64,000 bases of DNA from Jannaschia sp. W003 (GCF_025144335.1 NZ_CP083539.1:3039501-3103500); one strand, 5' to 3'. Positions 1 to 9,000 are shown, numbered from the stretch's first letter. Notes: generated by a model from the sequence alone, not told the origin. Made by a program: numbers and translations.

Positions 1-86
1 GAGCGGGGAAAGGGCGTCCATGCCGCCGGCCTACGCCGTGTCGCCGCGCCGCACCAGTGGGGGGGCGGCGGGACAGGAAACACCGC

Positions 87-114
87 TTGCACCCGCGGCA
101 TCCGCAACTATGTT
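87..114 (+). promoter_or_regulatory. candidate sigma-70 promoter of mcd
   Basis: TTGCAC (87-92) and TATGTT (109-114) are separated by 16 nt, a fair match to a housekeeping promoter, about 55 nt before the start codon of the acyl-CoA dehydrogenase gene. The first 86 bases hold no supported gene. The call rests on hexamer resemblance only. Confidence 0.35.
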
Positions 115-167
115 TCGCTGCAACTGCGAGATGCCGCCCCGAGGGGCCGCGAGACAGGAGCCGACCG

Positions 168-1838
168 ATGCCCCATGATGGCCAGATGACCCCCGACCTC
201 GCCCCCACCCCGCTGGGCGACCTGCTCGACACCACGCGCGAGGCCGCCGCCGCCGCTGGCACGATGCGCGACGCTGCCGCCGCCGCCGTGCGGGCCCGCG
301 TCGCCCCGGACGGCGCGGTCGATGCGGCGCTCCTCGAGCGCGAGCAGACCGCCGCCCACGCCCTCGCCTGGATCGCCACATACGCCGAGGCGCTCGCGCA
401 GATGCAGGCCTGGGCCGAGCGGTTGGAGGCCGAGGGCGCCTTCGGCGAGGCCGAGGCGCTGATCCATCAGGTCGCCTTCGGAGAGTACCTCGCACAGCTC
501 CGCGGTGGCCTGCCCATGAGCCAAGGCGAGATCGCCCGCCCGGAGGCGCTCGGCATCGAAGGCCCCCGCGGAGCGGCCGTGGATGCGCTGATCGCAGGCG
601 GCAACACCCCCGCCGCCCGCGCCCGCCTCGTGGCGCTCCTGCGCGAATCCACCGCGAACGCCACCTTCGGCGCCACCGGCCTGGACGAGGAGCTGGAGAT
701 GATCCGCGACCAGTTCCGCCGCTGGGCGGCGGACCGCGTCGCCCCCCACGCCCATGGTTGGCACCTGCGCGACGAGCTGATCCCCATGGAGATCGTCGAG
801 GAGATGGCCGAGCTGGGCGTGTTCGGCCTGACGATTCCCGAGGAGCACGGCGGCCTCGGCATGCCCAAGGCCGCCATGTGCGTCGTCTCCGAGGAGCTGT
901 CGCGCGGGTACATCGGCGTCGGCTCCTTGGGCACCCGCTCCGAAATCGCCGCCGAGCTGGTGCTCGCGGGCGGCACCGAAGCGCAGAAGGCCCACTGGTT
1001 GCCGAAGTTGGCCAGCGGCGAGGTGCTGCCCACGGCCGTGTTCACCGAGCCCAACACCGGCTCCGACCTCGGGAGCTTGCGCACGAAGGCGGTCCCCGAC
1101 GGCGACGACTGGCGGATCACGGGGAACAAGACCTGGATCACCCACGCCGCGCGCACCCACGTGATGACCGTGCTGGCCCGCACTGTCGAGGGTACCGACG
1201 ACTGGCGCGGCCTGTCGATGTTCCTGGCCGACAAGACCCCCGGGACCGACGCCGCCCCCTTCCCCGACGAAGGGCTCTCGGGCGGCGAGATCGAGGTGCT
1301 CGGCTACCGGGGCATGAAGGAGTACACGGTCAACTTCGACGACTTTCCCGTCACCGGCGCCAACCTCCTCGGCGAGGTCGAGGGCCAGGGCTTCAAGCAG
1401 CTCATGCAGACCTTCGAGTCGGCGCGCATCCAGACCGCGGCCCGCGCCATCGGCGTGGCCCAGTCGGCGCTCGACGAGGGGCTGGCCTACGCCGAGTCGC
1501 GCCAGCAGTTCGGCAAGCCGCTCGTCGCCTTCCCGCGCGTGGCCGACAAGCTGGCGATGATGGCGGTCGAGATCATGGTGACGCGCCAGCTCACCTACCA
1601 CTCCGCCCGCCGCAAGGACGAGGGCCACCGCTGCGACCTGGAGGCGGGCATGGCCAAGCTGCTCGGCGCCCGCGTGGCATGGGCCGCGGCCGACAACGCG
1701 CTCCAGATCCACGGCGGCAACGGCTTCGCGCTGGAGTACAAGATCAGCCGGATTCTGTGCGATGCCCGGATCCTGAACATCTTCGAGGGTGCAGCGGAGA
1801 TTCAGGCGCAAGTCATCGCGCGTCGGTTGCTTGCGTAG
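168..1838 (+). CDS. mcd: (2S)-methylsuccinyl-CoA dehydrogenase (acyl-CoA dehydrogenase family)
   Basis: A 556-residue FAD-dependent acyl-CoA dehydrogenase. The C-terminal 400 residues carry the usual family blocks (FTEPNTGSD, ESRQQFGKPL, QIHGGNGF, and IFEGAAEIQ with the probable catalytic Glu). The N-terminal ~150 residues form an extra helical domain (LLEREQTAAHALAWIATYAE) that ordinary acyl-CoA dehydrogenases lack. From family knowledge this extension marks Mcd, which oxidises (2S)-methylsuccinyl-CoA to mesaconyl-CoA in the ethylmalonyl-CoA pathway of acetate assimilation. The start at 168 is chosen because AGGAG (156-160) lies 7 nt upstream; 186 is an alternative. The frame is open further upstream but without a ribosome site. 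A MaoC-like hydratase at 5515 may act on related C5 acids. Confidence 0.85.
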   Translation: MPHDGQMTPDLAPTPLGDLLDTTREAAAAAGTMRDAAAAAVRARVAPDGAVDAALLEREQTAAHALAWIATYAEALAQMQAWAERLEAEGAFGEAEALIHQVAFGEYLAQLRGGLPMSQGEIARPEALGIEGPRGAAVDALIAGGNTPAARARLVALLRESTANATFGATGLDEELEMIRDQFRRWAADRVAPHAHGWHLRDELIPMEIVEEMAELGVFGLTIPEEHGGLGMPKAAMCVVSEELSRGYIGVGSLGTRSEIAAELVLAGGTEAQKAHWLPKLASGEVLPTAVFTEPNTGSDLGSLRTKAVPDGDDWRITGNKTWITHAARTHVMTVLARTVEGTDDWRGLSMFLADKTPGTDAAPFPDEGLSGGEIEVLGYRGMKEYTVNFDDFPVTGANLLGEVEGQGFKQLMQTFESARIQTAARAIGVAQSALDEGLAYAESRQQFGKPLVAFPRVADKLAMMAVEIMVTRQLTYHSARRKDEGHRCDLEAGMAKLLGARVAWAAADNALQIHGGNGFALEYKISRILCDARILNIFEGAAEIQAQVIARRLLA

Positions 1839-1937
1839 CCGACTACGGACGACGACCCGCACGCGCCGGCCGTGAGCCGGGGCCTACGCCGAGGGCAGCG
1901 CTGCCGCCGCGGAGCGGTGCGCCAACGGTAGGCGGAG

Positions 1938-1958
1938 GCCCCGGCGCAAAGCCGGGGC
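1938..1958. repeat. REP-like palindrome GCCCCGGC-N5-GCCGGGGC
   Basis: The 230-base gap 1839-2068 contains no gene. It holds a perfect 8-bp-arm hairpin (1938-1945 / 1951-1958) preceded by a GGAGCG motif, the composite arrangement seen again near 5171, 31428 and 60226. GGGAGG at 2058-2062 is the ribosome site of the next gene. Confidence 0.6.
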
Positions 1959-2068
1959 TTGTCCCTCAGACCGACCACCCCCACCCCGGCAAGGCCCCGC
2001 CACCGCCGCCGGCGCCCCCCTTGCCCCCACCCCGCCCATCCCCCACGGTCCGCGCCGGGAGGTGCCCC

Positions 2069-3052
2069 ATGGCCCATGTCCTTCTCACCGGCATCTCCGG
2101 ATTCGTCGCACGCCGCACCGCCCGCGCGCTGCTCGACGCCGGCCACCGGGTGCGCGGATCGGTCCGCTCCGAAGGTGCGGCGCAGGCGGTGCGCGCGCTC
2201 TTCGCGGGCGCCGGCGACCGGCTGGAGCTGGTGCGCCTCGACCTCGGGAACGACGCGGGCTGGCGCGAGGCCGCGACCGGCGTGGACGCCGTGGTCCACA
2301 CCGCCTCGCCCTTCCCGCTCGCCACCGACCCCGCCGACCCGGACGTCCTCGTGCGCCCTGCCGTCGACGGCACCCGCCGCGCGCTGGAGGCGGCACGGGA
2401 CGCCGGCGTCGCCCGCGTCGTCCTGACCTCCTCCGTGGCCGCCGTGATCCACGGCCCCCGCCCCGAAGGCCGTCCCCGCGACGAGCGCGACTGGACCGAC
2501 CCCGCGCACCCCGCCGCCAACGCCTACGTGCGCTCCAAGCTGGAGGCCGAGCGCCTCGCATGGAGCCTCGCCGGCGTGCACGGCCTCGCGCTCACCGTGC
2601 TCAACCCCGCCTTCGTGCTCGGCCCGCCCATGGCCGAGGAGCGGGGCGCCTCGCTGCAGCTCATCGAGCGGCTGCTCGGCGGCAAGGACCCGATGGTGCC
2701 GCCCATCAAGCTCGACGTGGTGGACGTGCGCGACGTGGCCGCCGCCCACCTTGCAGCGCTCGAGGACCCCGCCTCCGCGGGCGAGCGCTTCGTGCTGAGC
2801 GCCGACGCCCTGTGGATCGCCGACATCGCCCGGATCGCCCGCGAGGAGGCCCCGGGCCGCCGCATCCCCACGCGCACCGCGCCGGCGGTTCTGGTGAAGG
2901 GCCTCGCCCTCTTCGACCCCGTGCTGCGCGACGCGGTGCCCGTGCTGGGCCGCGACGAGCCGCTTTCGGGCGACAAGGCGCACCGCGTGCTCGGCCTCGA
3001 CTACCGCGCCCCCGAGGAGGCCGTGCGCGCCGCGGTCCGCGCGCTGATGTGA
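2069..3052 (+). CDS. NAD(P)-dependent epimerase/dehydratase (aldehyde or dihydroflavonol reductase type)
   Basis: A 327-residue extended short-chain dehydrogenase. The N-terminus has the Rossmann motif TGISGFVA (family TGxxGFxx), a VVHTASPF block and the catalytic YVRSK (Tyr-x3-Lys) mid-protein. The overall pattern (LTSSVAAV before the Tyr, VLNPAFVLGP after it) is that of dihydroflavonol-4-reductase-like aldehyde/ketone reductases. The substrate cannot be read from sequence. Start 2069 has GGGAGG 6 nt upstream. Its TGA overlaps the GTG start of the next lipoprotein gene, so the two are probably cotranscribed. Confidence 0.75.
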   Translation: MAHVLLTGISGFVARRTARALLDAGHRVRGSVRSEGAAQAVRALFAGAGDRLELVRLDLGNDAGWREAATGVDAVVHTASPFPLATDPADPDVLVRPAVDGTRRALEAARDAGVARVVLTSSVAAVIHGPRPEGRPRDERDWTDPAHPAANAYVRSKLEAERLAWSLAGVHGLALTVLNPAFVLGPPMAEERGASLQLIERLLGGKDPMVPPIKLDVVDVRDVAAAHLAALEDPASAGERFVLSADALWIADIARIAREEAPGRRIPTRTAPAVLVKGLALFDPVLRDAVPVLGRDEPLSGDKAHRVLGLDYRAPEEAVRAAVRALM

Positions 3053-3435
3053 GGGTGCTCGCCGTGCTCCTCGTCGTCGCCGCCTGCGGGCCCGACGAGA
3101 CCATCTCGGGCTACAGCGACCGCGAGGCCGTCTGGGCCCTGGAAAGCATCGGCGGCGACCCGGTCCCCCCGGGCGCCACGATCCGCTTCCCGGCCGAGGG
3201 CGAGGCGGTGGGCGAAGGCCCCTGCAACGCCTTCCGAGCCGAGCAGACCGCCCCCTATCCGTGGATCGAGCTCGGCCCCGTCGCCGCCACCCGCCGCGCC
3301 TGCCCGCTGCTGGCCGTCGAGACGCGCTACTTCGGCGCGTTGGAGCGGGCGACCCTGGCCGAGGCGTCGGACCGCGTCCTGATCCTCTCGGGCGGCCCCG
3401 ACGGCGAGCTGGTGTTCCGCCGCACCGACCCCTAG
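3049..3435 (+). CDS. META/DUF306-type lipoprotein
   Basis: A 128-residue protein with a very short export signal (VRVLAVLLVVAAC) ending in a lipobox-like VAAC, so probably a lipoprotein. The rest has the META-domain layout: WALESIGG near the start, then EGPCNAFRAEQ and a conserved RRACPLLAVE-type segment; the two cysteines could pair. META proteins sit in the envelope and are linked to stress or adhesion, with no fixed activity. GTG start at 3049 shares GTGA with the upstream stop. It ends convergently, overlapping the TPP enzyme gene by 4 bases. Confidence 0.65.
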   Translation: MRVLAVLLVVAACGPDETISGYSDREAVWALESIGGDPVPPGATIRFPAEGEAVGEGPCNAFRAEQTAPYPWIELGPVAATRRACPLLAVETRYFGALERATLAEASDRVLILSGGPDGELVFRRTDP

Positions 3436-5048
3436 TCCGGCAGGTCGGCGCCGGGGCTGAGCATCCGCGGGTCGAGGTGCAGGTGGATCACCGCCAGCTT
3501 GCCGCAGGCGCGCGCCGCCTCCAGCGCAGGCGCGAACTCGGACTGGTCGCGCACCGTCCAGCCCTCGCCGCCATAGGCGCGGGCGAGCGCCGCGAAGTCG
3601 GGGTTCGCGAGGTCGGTGCCCGAGACGCGGCTGGGGTAGTGCCGCTCCTGATGCATGCGGATCGTGCCGTAGCGGCCGTTGTCGCAGACGACGACGATGG
3701 GTGTGGCGCCGTGCTGCACCGCCGTCGACATCTCGTTCACGGTCATCTGCAGGCAACCGTCGCCGGCCATGCAGACCACCGTCCGTCCGGGGTCGTGGAT
3801 CGAGGCGGCGATGGCCGCCGGCAGGCCGTAGCCCATGGAGCCGGAGGTGGGGGCGAGCTGCGTGCCCGCGCCCTTCCAGCCGTAGTAGCGGTGGAGGAAG
3901 GCCGCGTAGTTGCCCGCCCCGTTCGCCACGATGGCGTCCTCGGGCAGCGTCTCGTCGAGGTGGCGGATCACCTGCTCCAGCTTCACCGCGCCGGGCGTCT
4001 CGCGCGGCGTGCGCCAGGCGTCGTAGTCGGCGCGCGCGGGGAGCGGGTCGTGGCCCATGGGCGCGTCGTTCCGCGCGGCGAGGGCGAGGGCCGCGTCCGG
4101 CCCGCGGGCGAGGATTGGCAGCGCGGTGGGCCAGACGCGGTTCAGTTCGTCCGGGTCGGCGTGAACGTGGATCAGCGCCGCGTCGAGGGCTGCGGGGTCC
4201 AGCGTCTCGTAGCCGAAGGTCGCGCAGTCCCCGAGCCGGGTGCCGAGGGCCAGCACCACGTCCGCCGCCGCAAGCCGCGCGGCGAGCTTGGGGTTCGGGC
4301 CGACGTTGAGGTCGCCGGCGTAAGCAGTCGAGCGGTTGTCGATCGCGTCCTGCCGCCGGAAGCTGACGGCCACGGGCAGGCCGTGGCGCTCGGCCCAAGC
4401 CTGGAGCGCCGCCGAGGCCTCCGCCGTCCAGCCCGGCCCGCCCGCGACCACGACCGGGCGTTTGGCCTTCCGCAGCCGCTCGACCAGTTCCGAGAGGTCG
4501 GGGACGGCCGGCACGGGCACCGAGACGGCGGGGCGGTCGGGCACGTCGGCCTCGGCCGACAGCATGTCCTCGGGCAGCGCCAGCACCACCGGGCCGGGGC
4601 GCCCGGATCGGGCGACCGAGAAGGCGCGCGCGACGTATTCGGGGATGCGGCGGGTGTCGTCGATCTCGGCGGCCCACTTCACGAGGGGGCCGAGGAAGGC
4701 GCGATAATCGACCTCCTGGAAGGCCTCGCGGTCTCGGTGCCCGCGGGCGATCTGGCCCACGAAGAGTACGAGCGGGATCGAGTCCTGCTGCGCGATGTGC
4801 AGGCCCGCGCTCGCGTTGGTCGCGCCCGGCCCGCGCGTGACGAAGGCGACCCCGGGCCGCCCCGTGAGCCGCGCGGTGGCATCCGCCATCATCGTCGCGC
4901 CCCCCTCCTGCCGGCAGACCACGTTGGGGATGCCCACGCCGTGGAGCCCGTCGAGGGCGGCGAGGAAGCTCTCGCCCGGGACGGAGAACACCCGCTCCAC
5001 GCCCTGGATGCGGAGCTGGTCCGCGAGGATTCGTCCGCCGTGGCGCAT
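3432..5048 (-). CDS. thiamine pyrophosphate enzyme, acetolactate synthase-like
   Basis: A 538-residue protein with the three-domain TPP-enzyme fold: N-terminal pyrimidine-binding domain with the catalytic-Glu segment RQEGGATMM, a central domain, and a C-terminal PP domain with GDGCLQMTVNEM...CDNGRYG (the GDG-x24-N metal site). It resembles IlvB-like enzymes annotated as thiamine pyrophosphate-binding protein, but no small regulatory subunit is adjacent, so a catabolic role (acetolactate, oxalyl-CoA or sulfo-compound related) is as likely as branched-chain amino-acid synthesis. The start has GGAGG 7 nt upstream on the minus strand. Confidence 0.75.
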   Translation of the reverse strand: MRHGGRILADQLRIQGVERVFSVPGESFLAALDGLHGVGIPNVVCRQEGGATMMADATARLTGRPGVAFVTRGPGATNASAGLHIAQQDSIPLVLFVGQIARGHRDREAFQEVDYRAFLGPLVKWAAEIDDTRRIPEYVARAFSVARSGRPGPVVLALPEDMLSAEADVPDRPAVSVPVPAVPDLSELVERLRKAKRPVVVAGGPGWTAEASAALQAWAERHGLPVAVSFRRQDAIDNRSTAYAGDLNVGPNPKLAARLAAADVVLALGTRLGDCATFGYETLDPAALDAALIHVHADPDELNRVWPTALPILARGPDAALALAARNDAPMGHDPLPARADYDAWRTPRETPGAVKLEQVIRHLDETLPEDAIVANGAGNYAAFLHRYYGWKGAGTQLAPTSGSMGYGLPAAIAASIHDPGRTVVCMAGDGCLQMTVNEMSTAVQHGATPIVVVCDNGRYGTIRMHQERHYPSRVSGTDLANPDFAALARAYGGEGWTVRDQSEFAPALEAARACGKLAVIHLHLDPRMLSPGADLPD

Positions 5049-5131
5049 GGGGGTGCCTCCGTGTTTGCCCGGTCGAGGGATGGGGGAAGGCGTGGGGGCT
5101 GTCCAGCGGGGCGGCGACGCGCCACGCCCTG

Positions 5132-5395
5132 GCCCCGCGCCGGGGCCTCCGTCGGCCGCTGATGCTGCCGCTCCGGAGCGAAGCGCTCACGGCAACCCGA
5201 GGCCCCGGATCAGGTCCGGGGCGTGGCCTGCTTTCTTCGAACCGCGCGCCCGGCGTTCGCCCCGTCGAGGACGGCGGATGCCCGTGAATCCCCGCAACAC
5301 CCCGGCCTCGCGCCGGGCCCCCCGCCCATCACCTGCACCACCATTGCGAAGCGGAGTGCCAATGGCACCCGAAGGCCCCGGATCGGATCCGGGGC
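5132..5395. repeat. cluster of REP-like GCCCCGG palindromes
   Basis: The 466-base gap 5049-5514 has no supported gene. It contains several hairpins: CCCCGCGCCGGGG near 5132; GCCCCGGA-N5-TCCGGGGC at 5202-5222; CCCGGCCTCGCGCCGGG near 5302; and a perfect 10-bp-arm palindrome at 5375-5395. Two are preceded by GAGCGAAGCG-like boxes (near 5177 and 5346). It may insulate the divergent neighbours at RNA level. Confidence 0.6.
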
Positions 5396-5514
5396 GTGTC
5401 CAGCCCTTCCCGGGTCACCCAATCTCGACCGGGCTCCCCATCCAGGTCGCGGACCGTCGGCACGAGGTGATCGTGGGCATCGACTTTCACCCGCACCTCC
5501 TGTTGCCTCGCGGC

Positions 5515-6288
5515 ATGGATGCCTCCGCCCCCCACGTCGTCGAGGACCGCATGGACCCCGCGCGGGCCGCCGCCATGGCCGCTACGCTCGGGCGCCCCGC
5601 GCCCGGCGCCGCCCTGCCCCGCTTCTGGCACCACGCCCACTTCTGGGAGGCGCATCCGCCCGAGGCCCTGGGCCGCGACGGCCACCCCCGCCCCGGCATC
5701 GCGCCGATCCCCGAGACGGGGTTCCCGCGCCGCATGTGGGCCGGCGGGGCCCTGCGCTGGTTTGCGCCCCTGCGGACGGGCGAGCCGGCCGAGAAGGCGA
5801 CGCGGGTGCTCTCGCTGGAGCGCAAGGCGGGGCGCACGGGGCCGTTCGCGCTCCTGCGGCTGGAGCACTGGATCACCCAAGGAGGCCGTCTGTGCGTCGA
5901 GGAGCGGCAGGACCTCGTGTATCGCCCCGACCCCGCGCCGGGCGATGCCACGCCACCACCACCCGAGGCCCCCGAGGGTGAGGTGCTGGGCGCGGTCCCG
6001 ACCGATCCCGTCACCTTGCTGCGCTTCTCGGCCCTCACCTTCAACGGCCACCGCATCCACTACGACGCCGCCTACGCGCGCGAGGTCGAGGGCCACGGCG
6101 GCGTGGTGGTGCACGGCCCCCTGCTGGCCGAGGCGCTGATCCATGCCGCGGGCGACGTCGCCGCTTTCCGCTACCGCGCCACGGCGCCCCTGCTCGCGGG
6201 CGAGCGGGGCGAGGTGATGCGGGACAGAGCGCGCTTCTGGATACGCGGGCCGGACGGGCGGCTGTGCATGGAGGGCGAGGCGACCTGA
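5515..6288 (+). CDS. MaoC-like/FAS1-like hydratase (possible mesaconyl-C4-CoA or related acyl-CoA hydratase)
   Basis: A 257-residue protein of the double hot-dog HTD2/MaoC type. The hydratase signature is in the C-terminal half: FSALTFNGHRIHYD followed by VVVHGPLLAE (Asp and His are the family's catalytic pair). Family members of this size hydrate mesaconyl-C4-CoA, itaconyl-CoA or beta-methylmalyl-type CoA esters. With mcd nearby a C5-dicarboxyl-CoA substrate is attractive but not shown. The start is uncertain: ATG 5515 has no strong ribosome site and the frame is open upstream (GTG at 5473). Confidence 0.6.
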   Translation: MDASAPHVVEDRMDPARAAAMAATLGRPAPGAALPRFWHHAHFWEAHPPEALGRDGHPRPGIAPIPETGFPRRMWAGGALRWFAPLRTGEPAEKATRVLSLERKAGRTGPFALLRLEHWITQGGRLCVEERQDLVYRPDPAPGDATPPPPEAPEGEVLGAVPTDPVTLLRFSALTFNGHRIHYDAAYAREVEGHGGVVVHGPLLAEALIHAAGDVAAFRYRATAPLLAGERGEVMRDRARFWIRGPDGRLCMEGEAT

Positions 6289-6324
6289 CCCTAGTCGAGC
6301 GTTAGCGAGGCGTTACCGTAACCG

Positions 6325-7344
6325 TCAGAGGCTCGCCTTGACGCGGAAGCCCTCCGGGATCGCGTCGCGGCCCTCCAGCACAAGGTCGGCCAGAAGCTCG
6401 GCACACAGCGGCGCCACGCCGAAGCCGATCTTGAAGCCACCGTTGTGCACGAAGTGCCCCGCGCGGCCCGGCCAGGCCCCCAGCATCGGCGCCCGGCTGC
6501 GCGCGCGGGGGCGCACCCCGGCCCAGCGGCGCAGCACCGGGGCGTCCCGCAGCGCGGGCACCGCCGCTCTCGCTCGCGTCACTACGTCGTCGAGAGCCGC
6601 GTCCGTGGTCGCCTCGCCGTCGAACGCGCGCTCCGACGTCGATCCCACCGCCACCGTGCCGTCCGCATGGGGCACCACGTGCAGCCCGTCCGCGAAGAGC
6701 TGCGGCAGGCCCCGCCGGTCGAGCCCCAGCACCGCCGCCTGCCCCTTGATGCCCGCACCCGCCGGCCGGCCCGCCTCGTTCCGCAACGCCTCCAGCCCCC
6801 GCCAGCCGGTGGCGTGGATCACCGCGCCGCGGTCCTCGCCCTCGGGCACCACCTCGCCGCCCAGCGCGCGGATGGCATCGGCCAGCGCATGGCACGCCCG
6901 TTCGGGATGCAACCGGCCGCTGAGGGAGTCGCGGATCGCCAGCGCCGTGCCCGGCCCCCAGCCCTCCGGCGAAGTCTCGACGCGCCACGTCGCGCGCCCC
7001 TGCCAGAGCGCCTCGGCCCCGCGCGCCCGCTCCTCGGCCCGCTCGCGCGCGGCCTCGTCGGGCACGGGCTGGAGCCGTCCGTCGCGCGCATAGCCGGGGT
7101 CGCCGCCCCCGATCTCGGCGACGGCGGCCCACCAGTCCGCGGACATCAGCAGGCTCTCGAGCTGGAACGCCTTCTTCGGGTTCCAGTTCTCAGGGACATG
7201 CGGGGCCAGGGCGCCCACCACGCCGCCCGAGGCGCCCGCGCCCACGCCGCGCGGGTCGACCACGCGCACCTTTGCTCCGCGCCGGGCGCAGGCGAAGGCC
7301 GCCGACAGTCCGGCCACCCCGGCGCCGCGCACCGTCACCTCCAT
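6325..7344 (-). CDS. FAD-dependent oxidoreductase, MnmC C-domain-like (cmnm5U oxidase)
   Basis: A 339-residue DAO-family flavoprotein: N-terminal FAD site RGAGVAGLSAAFACARRGAKV, then substrate-domain motifs and the C-terminal VHNGGFKIGFGVAPL block. It matches the oxidase half of bifunctional MnmC, which removes the carboxymethyl group from cmnm5(s2)U34 of tRNA. The methyltransferase half is encoded divergently at 7412, which strongly supports this role over a generic glycine/D-amino-acid oxidase. The start at 7344 begins directly before the Rossmann motif; an upstream extension (to 7467) would overlap the divergent gene. Confidence 0.72.
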   Translation of the reverse strand: MEVTVRGAGVAGLSAAFACARRGAKVRVVDPRGVGAGASGGVVGALAPHVPENWNPKKAFQLESLLMSADWWAAVAEIGGGDPGYARDGRLQPVPDEAARERAEERARGAEALWQGRATWRVETSPEGWGPGTALAIRDSLSGRLHPERACHALADAIRALGGEVVPEGEDRGAVIHATGWRGLEALRNEAGRPAGAGIKGQAAVLGLDRRGLPQLFADGLHVVPHADGTVAVGSTSERAFDGEATTDAALDDVVTRARAAVPALRDAPVLRRWAGVRPRARSRAPMLGAWPGRAGHFVHNGGFKIGFGVAPLCAELLADLVLEGRDAIPEGFRVKASL

Positions 7345-7411
7345 CGCAATCCCGCGCCCCGCGTTGCCAAGCGCCGCCCTCCGCTCCATGGCTCGCCGCG
7401 GAGGTAGCCCG

Positions 7412-8059
7412 ATGATCGACGCGCAGGAACCCGAGATCGCGTGGCGCGACGGCGTGCCCGTCGCCACGCGCTTCGACGACCCCTACTACTCCCTGCGCGG
7501 CGGGGCCGAGGAGACGGCGCACGTGTTCCTCGGCGGCAACGACCTGCCCGCGCGCCTCCGCCCCGGCTTCCGGGTGGCCGAGCTGGGGTTCGGCACGGGG
7601 CTGAACGCGCTGGTGCTGGCCGCCGCGTGGGACGGGCCGGCGATCGCGATGACGTCGTTCGAGCTGCACCCCATGGCGCGCGCCGACATGGCCCGCGCCC
7701 TCGCCGCCTTTCACGCGCTCGATGCGGCGCCCCTGCTCGACGCATGGCCCTCGGAGCGGATCGCGCTCGGAAGCGTCGACCTCCGCCTCGTGTTCGGCGA
7801 CGCGCGCGAGACCCTTCCCGCATGGGAGGGACGGGCCGACGCGTGGTTCCTCGACGGCTTCGCACCGGCCCGGAACCCGGAGCTTTGGGAGGATGCGCTG
7901 ATGGCCGAGGTCGCGCGTCACACCGCTCCGGGGGGCACCTTCGCCACCTACACCGCCGCCGGCCACGTGCGCCGGGCGCTGGAGGCGGCGGGTTTCCACG
8001 TCGAGCGCCGCCCGGGATACGCGAACAAACGCCACATGACCGCGGGGCGCATGCCGTGA
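7412..8059 (+). CDS. mnmD: tRNA U34 5-methylaminomethyl methyltransferase MnmD
   Basis: A 215-residue SAM methyltransferase of the DUF752/MnmD family. The SAM motif is VAELGFGTGLNALVL, and WFLDGFAPARNPELW is the DUF752 hallmark. The family converts nm5(s2)U34 to mnm5(s2)U34 in the wobble position of tRNA. In gamma-proteobacteria this domain is fused to the FAD oxidase as MnmC; here the two halves are divergent genes separated by 67 bases. GGAGG at 7400-7404 fixes the start at 7412. Its TGA overlaps the GTG of the next permease gene. Confidence 0.85.
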   Translation: MIDAQEPEIAWRDGVPVATRFDDPYYSLRGGAEETAHVFLGGNDLPARLRPGFRVAELGFGTGLNALVLAAAWDGPAIAMTSFELHPMARADMARALAAFHALDAAPLLDAWPSERIALGSVDLRLVFGDARETLPAWEGRADAWFLDGFAPARNPELWEDALMAEVARHTAPGGTFATYTAAGHVRRALEAAGFHVERRPGYANKRHMTAGRMP

Positions 8060-8964
8060 GCCGTCCCGCCCTCACGGCCGCGGCCTTTCAGCCCGCCGCC
8101 TCGAACGACCGCCTTGGCATCGCGCTGATGGTCGCCACCACGGCCGTGTTCGCCGCGCAGGACGGCATCTCTCGGCACTTGGCGGGCGAGTACAACGTGC
8201 TGATGGTGGTGATGATCCGATACTGGTTCTTCGCCGCCTTCGTGGTCGCGCTCGCCGCGCGCCAGCCCGGCGGGTTGCGCCGCGCCGCGCGGCCCCGGCG
8301 CCCCGTGCTCCAGGCGGTCCGGGGGCTGCTGCTGGCCGCCGAGGTCTGCGTGATGATCGCCGCCTTCACGCTGCTGGGCCTCGTCGAGAGCCACGCGGTG
8401 TTCGCGGTCTATCCGCTGCTCGTGACGGTGTTCAGCGGCCCGCTCCTCGGCGAGCGGGTGGGATGGCGCCGCTGGACGGCGGTGGCGGCGGGCTTCGCGG
8501 GCGTCCTCGTCATCCTGGCGCCCGGCGCGGGGGTGTTCTCGCCGCTGGTGCTGGTGCCGCTGGCCTCGGCGGCGCTGTTCGCGCTCTACAACCTGCTGAC
8601 CCGCCTCGCCTCGCGCACCGACCCCACCGAGGTGTCGTTCTTCTGGACCGGCACCGTGGGGGCCGCGGCGATGACCGCCGCCGGCATCTGGTTCTGGGAG
8701 CCCATGAGCGGCCCGGACTGGGGCTGGATGGCGGTGCTCTGCGTGACCGGGGTCGCGGGGCACTGGCTCTTGATCCGCACCTACGCCGCCGCCGAGGCCA
8801 GCGTGGTGCAGCCCTTCGCCTACCTGCAGCTGGTCTTCGCCTCGCTGATCGGCATCACGGTGTTCGGCGAGGCGATCCGCGCCAACGTCCTGTGGGGCGC
8901 GGCCCTGGTGATCGCGGCGGGCCTCTTCACGCTGGCGCGGGCAAGCAAGAAGGCCGCCCCCTGA
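8056..8964 (+). CDS. EamA-family (DMT) permease
   Basis: A 302-residue integral membrane protein with about ten hydrophobic segments in two EamA repeats. The first is GIALMVATTAVFAAQDGISRH; the second starts near VPLASAALFALYNLLTR. This is the RhaT/RarD-like drug/metabolite exporter layout. Substrate unknown. GTG start overlaps the mnmD stop (GTGA), implying coupled translation, though a link to tRNA modification is not implied. Confidence 0.8.
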   Translation: MSRPALTAAAFQPAASNDRLGIALMVATTAVFAAQDGISRHLAGEYNVLMVVMIRYWFFAAFVVALAARQPGGLRRAARPRRPVLQAVRGLLLAAEVCVMIAAFTLLGLVESHAVFAVYPLLVTVFSGPLLGERVGWRRWTAVAAGFAGVLVILAPGAGVFSPLVLVPLASAALFALYNLLTRLASRTDPTEVSFFWTGTVGAAAMTAAGIWFWEPMSGPDWGWMAVLCVTGVAGHWLLIRTYAAAEASVVQPFAYLQLVFASLIGITVFGEAIRANVLWGAALVIAAGLFTLARASKKAAP

Positions 8965-9000
8965 GGGACGGCCCTTCGCGCGGCGACCGGATGCGGCGGC

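Noticed and set aside
108..1862. 584-codon open frame opposite mcd
   Set aside because: GC-rich DNA leaves complementary frames open; the product is low-complexity Arg/Gly/Val/His with no motif, while the plus strand is a clear acyl-CoA dehydrogenase.
5223..5981. 252-codon plus-strand frame before and over the MaoC-like gene
   Set aside because: It crosses the palindrome cluster and is a shadow of the hydratase gene in another frame.
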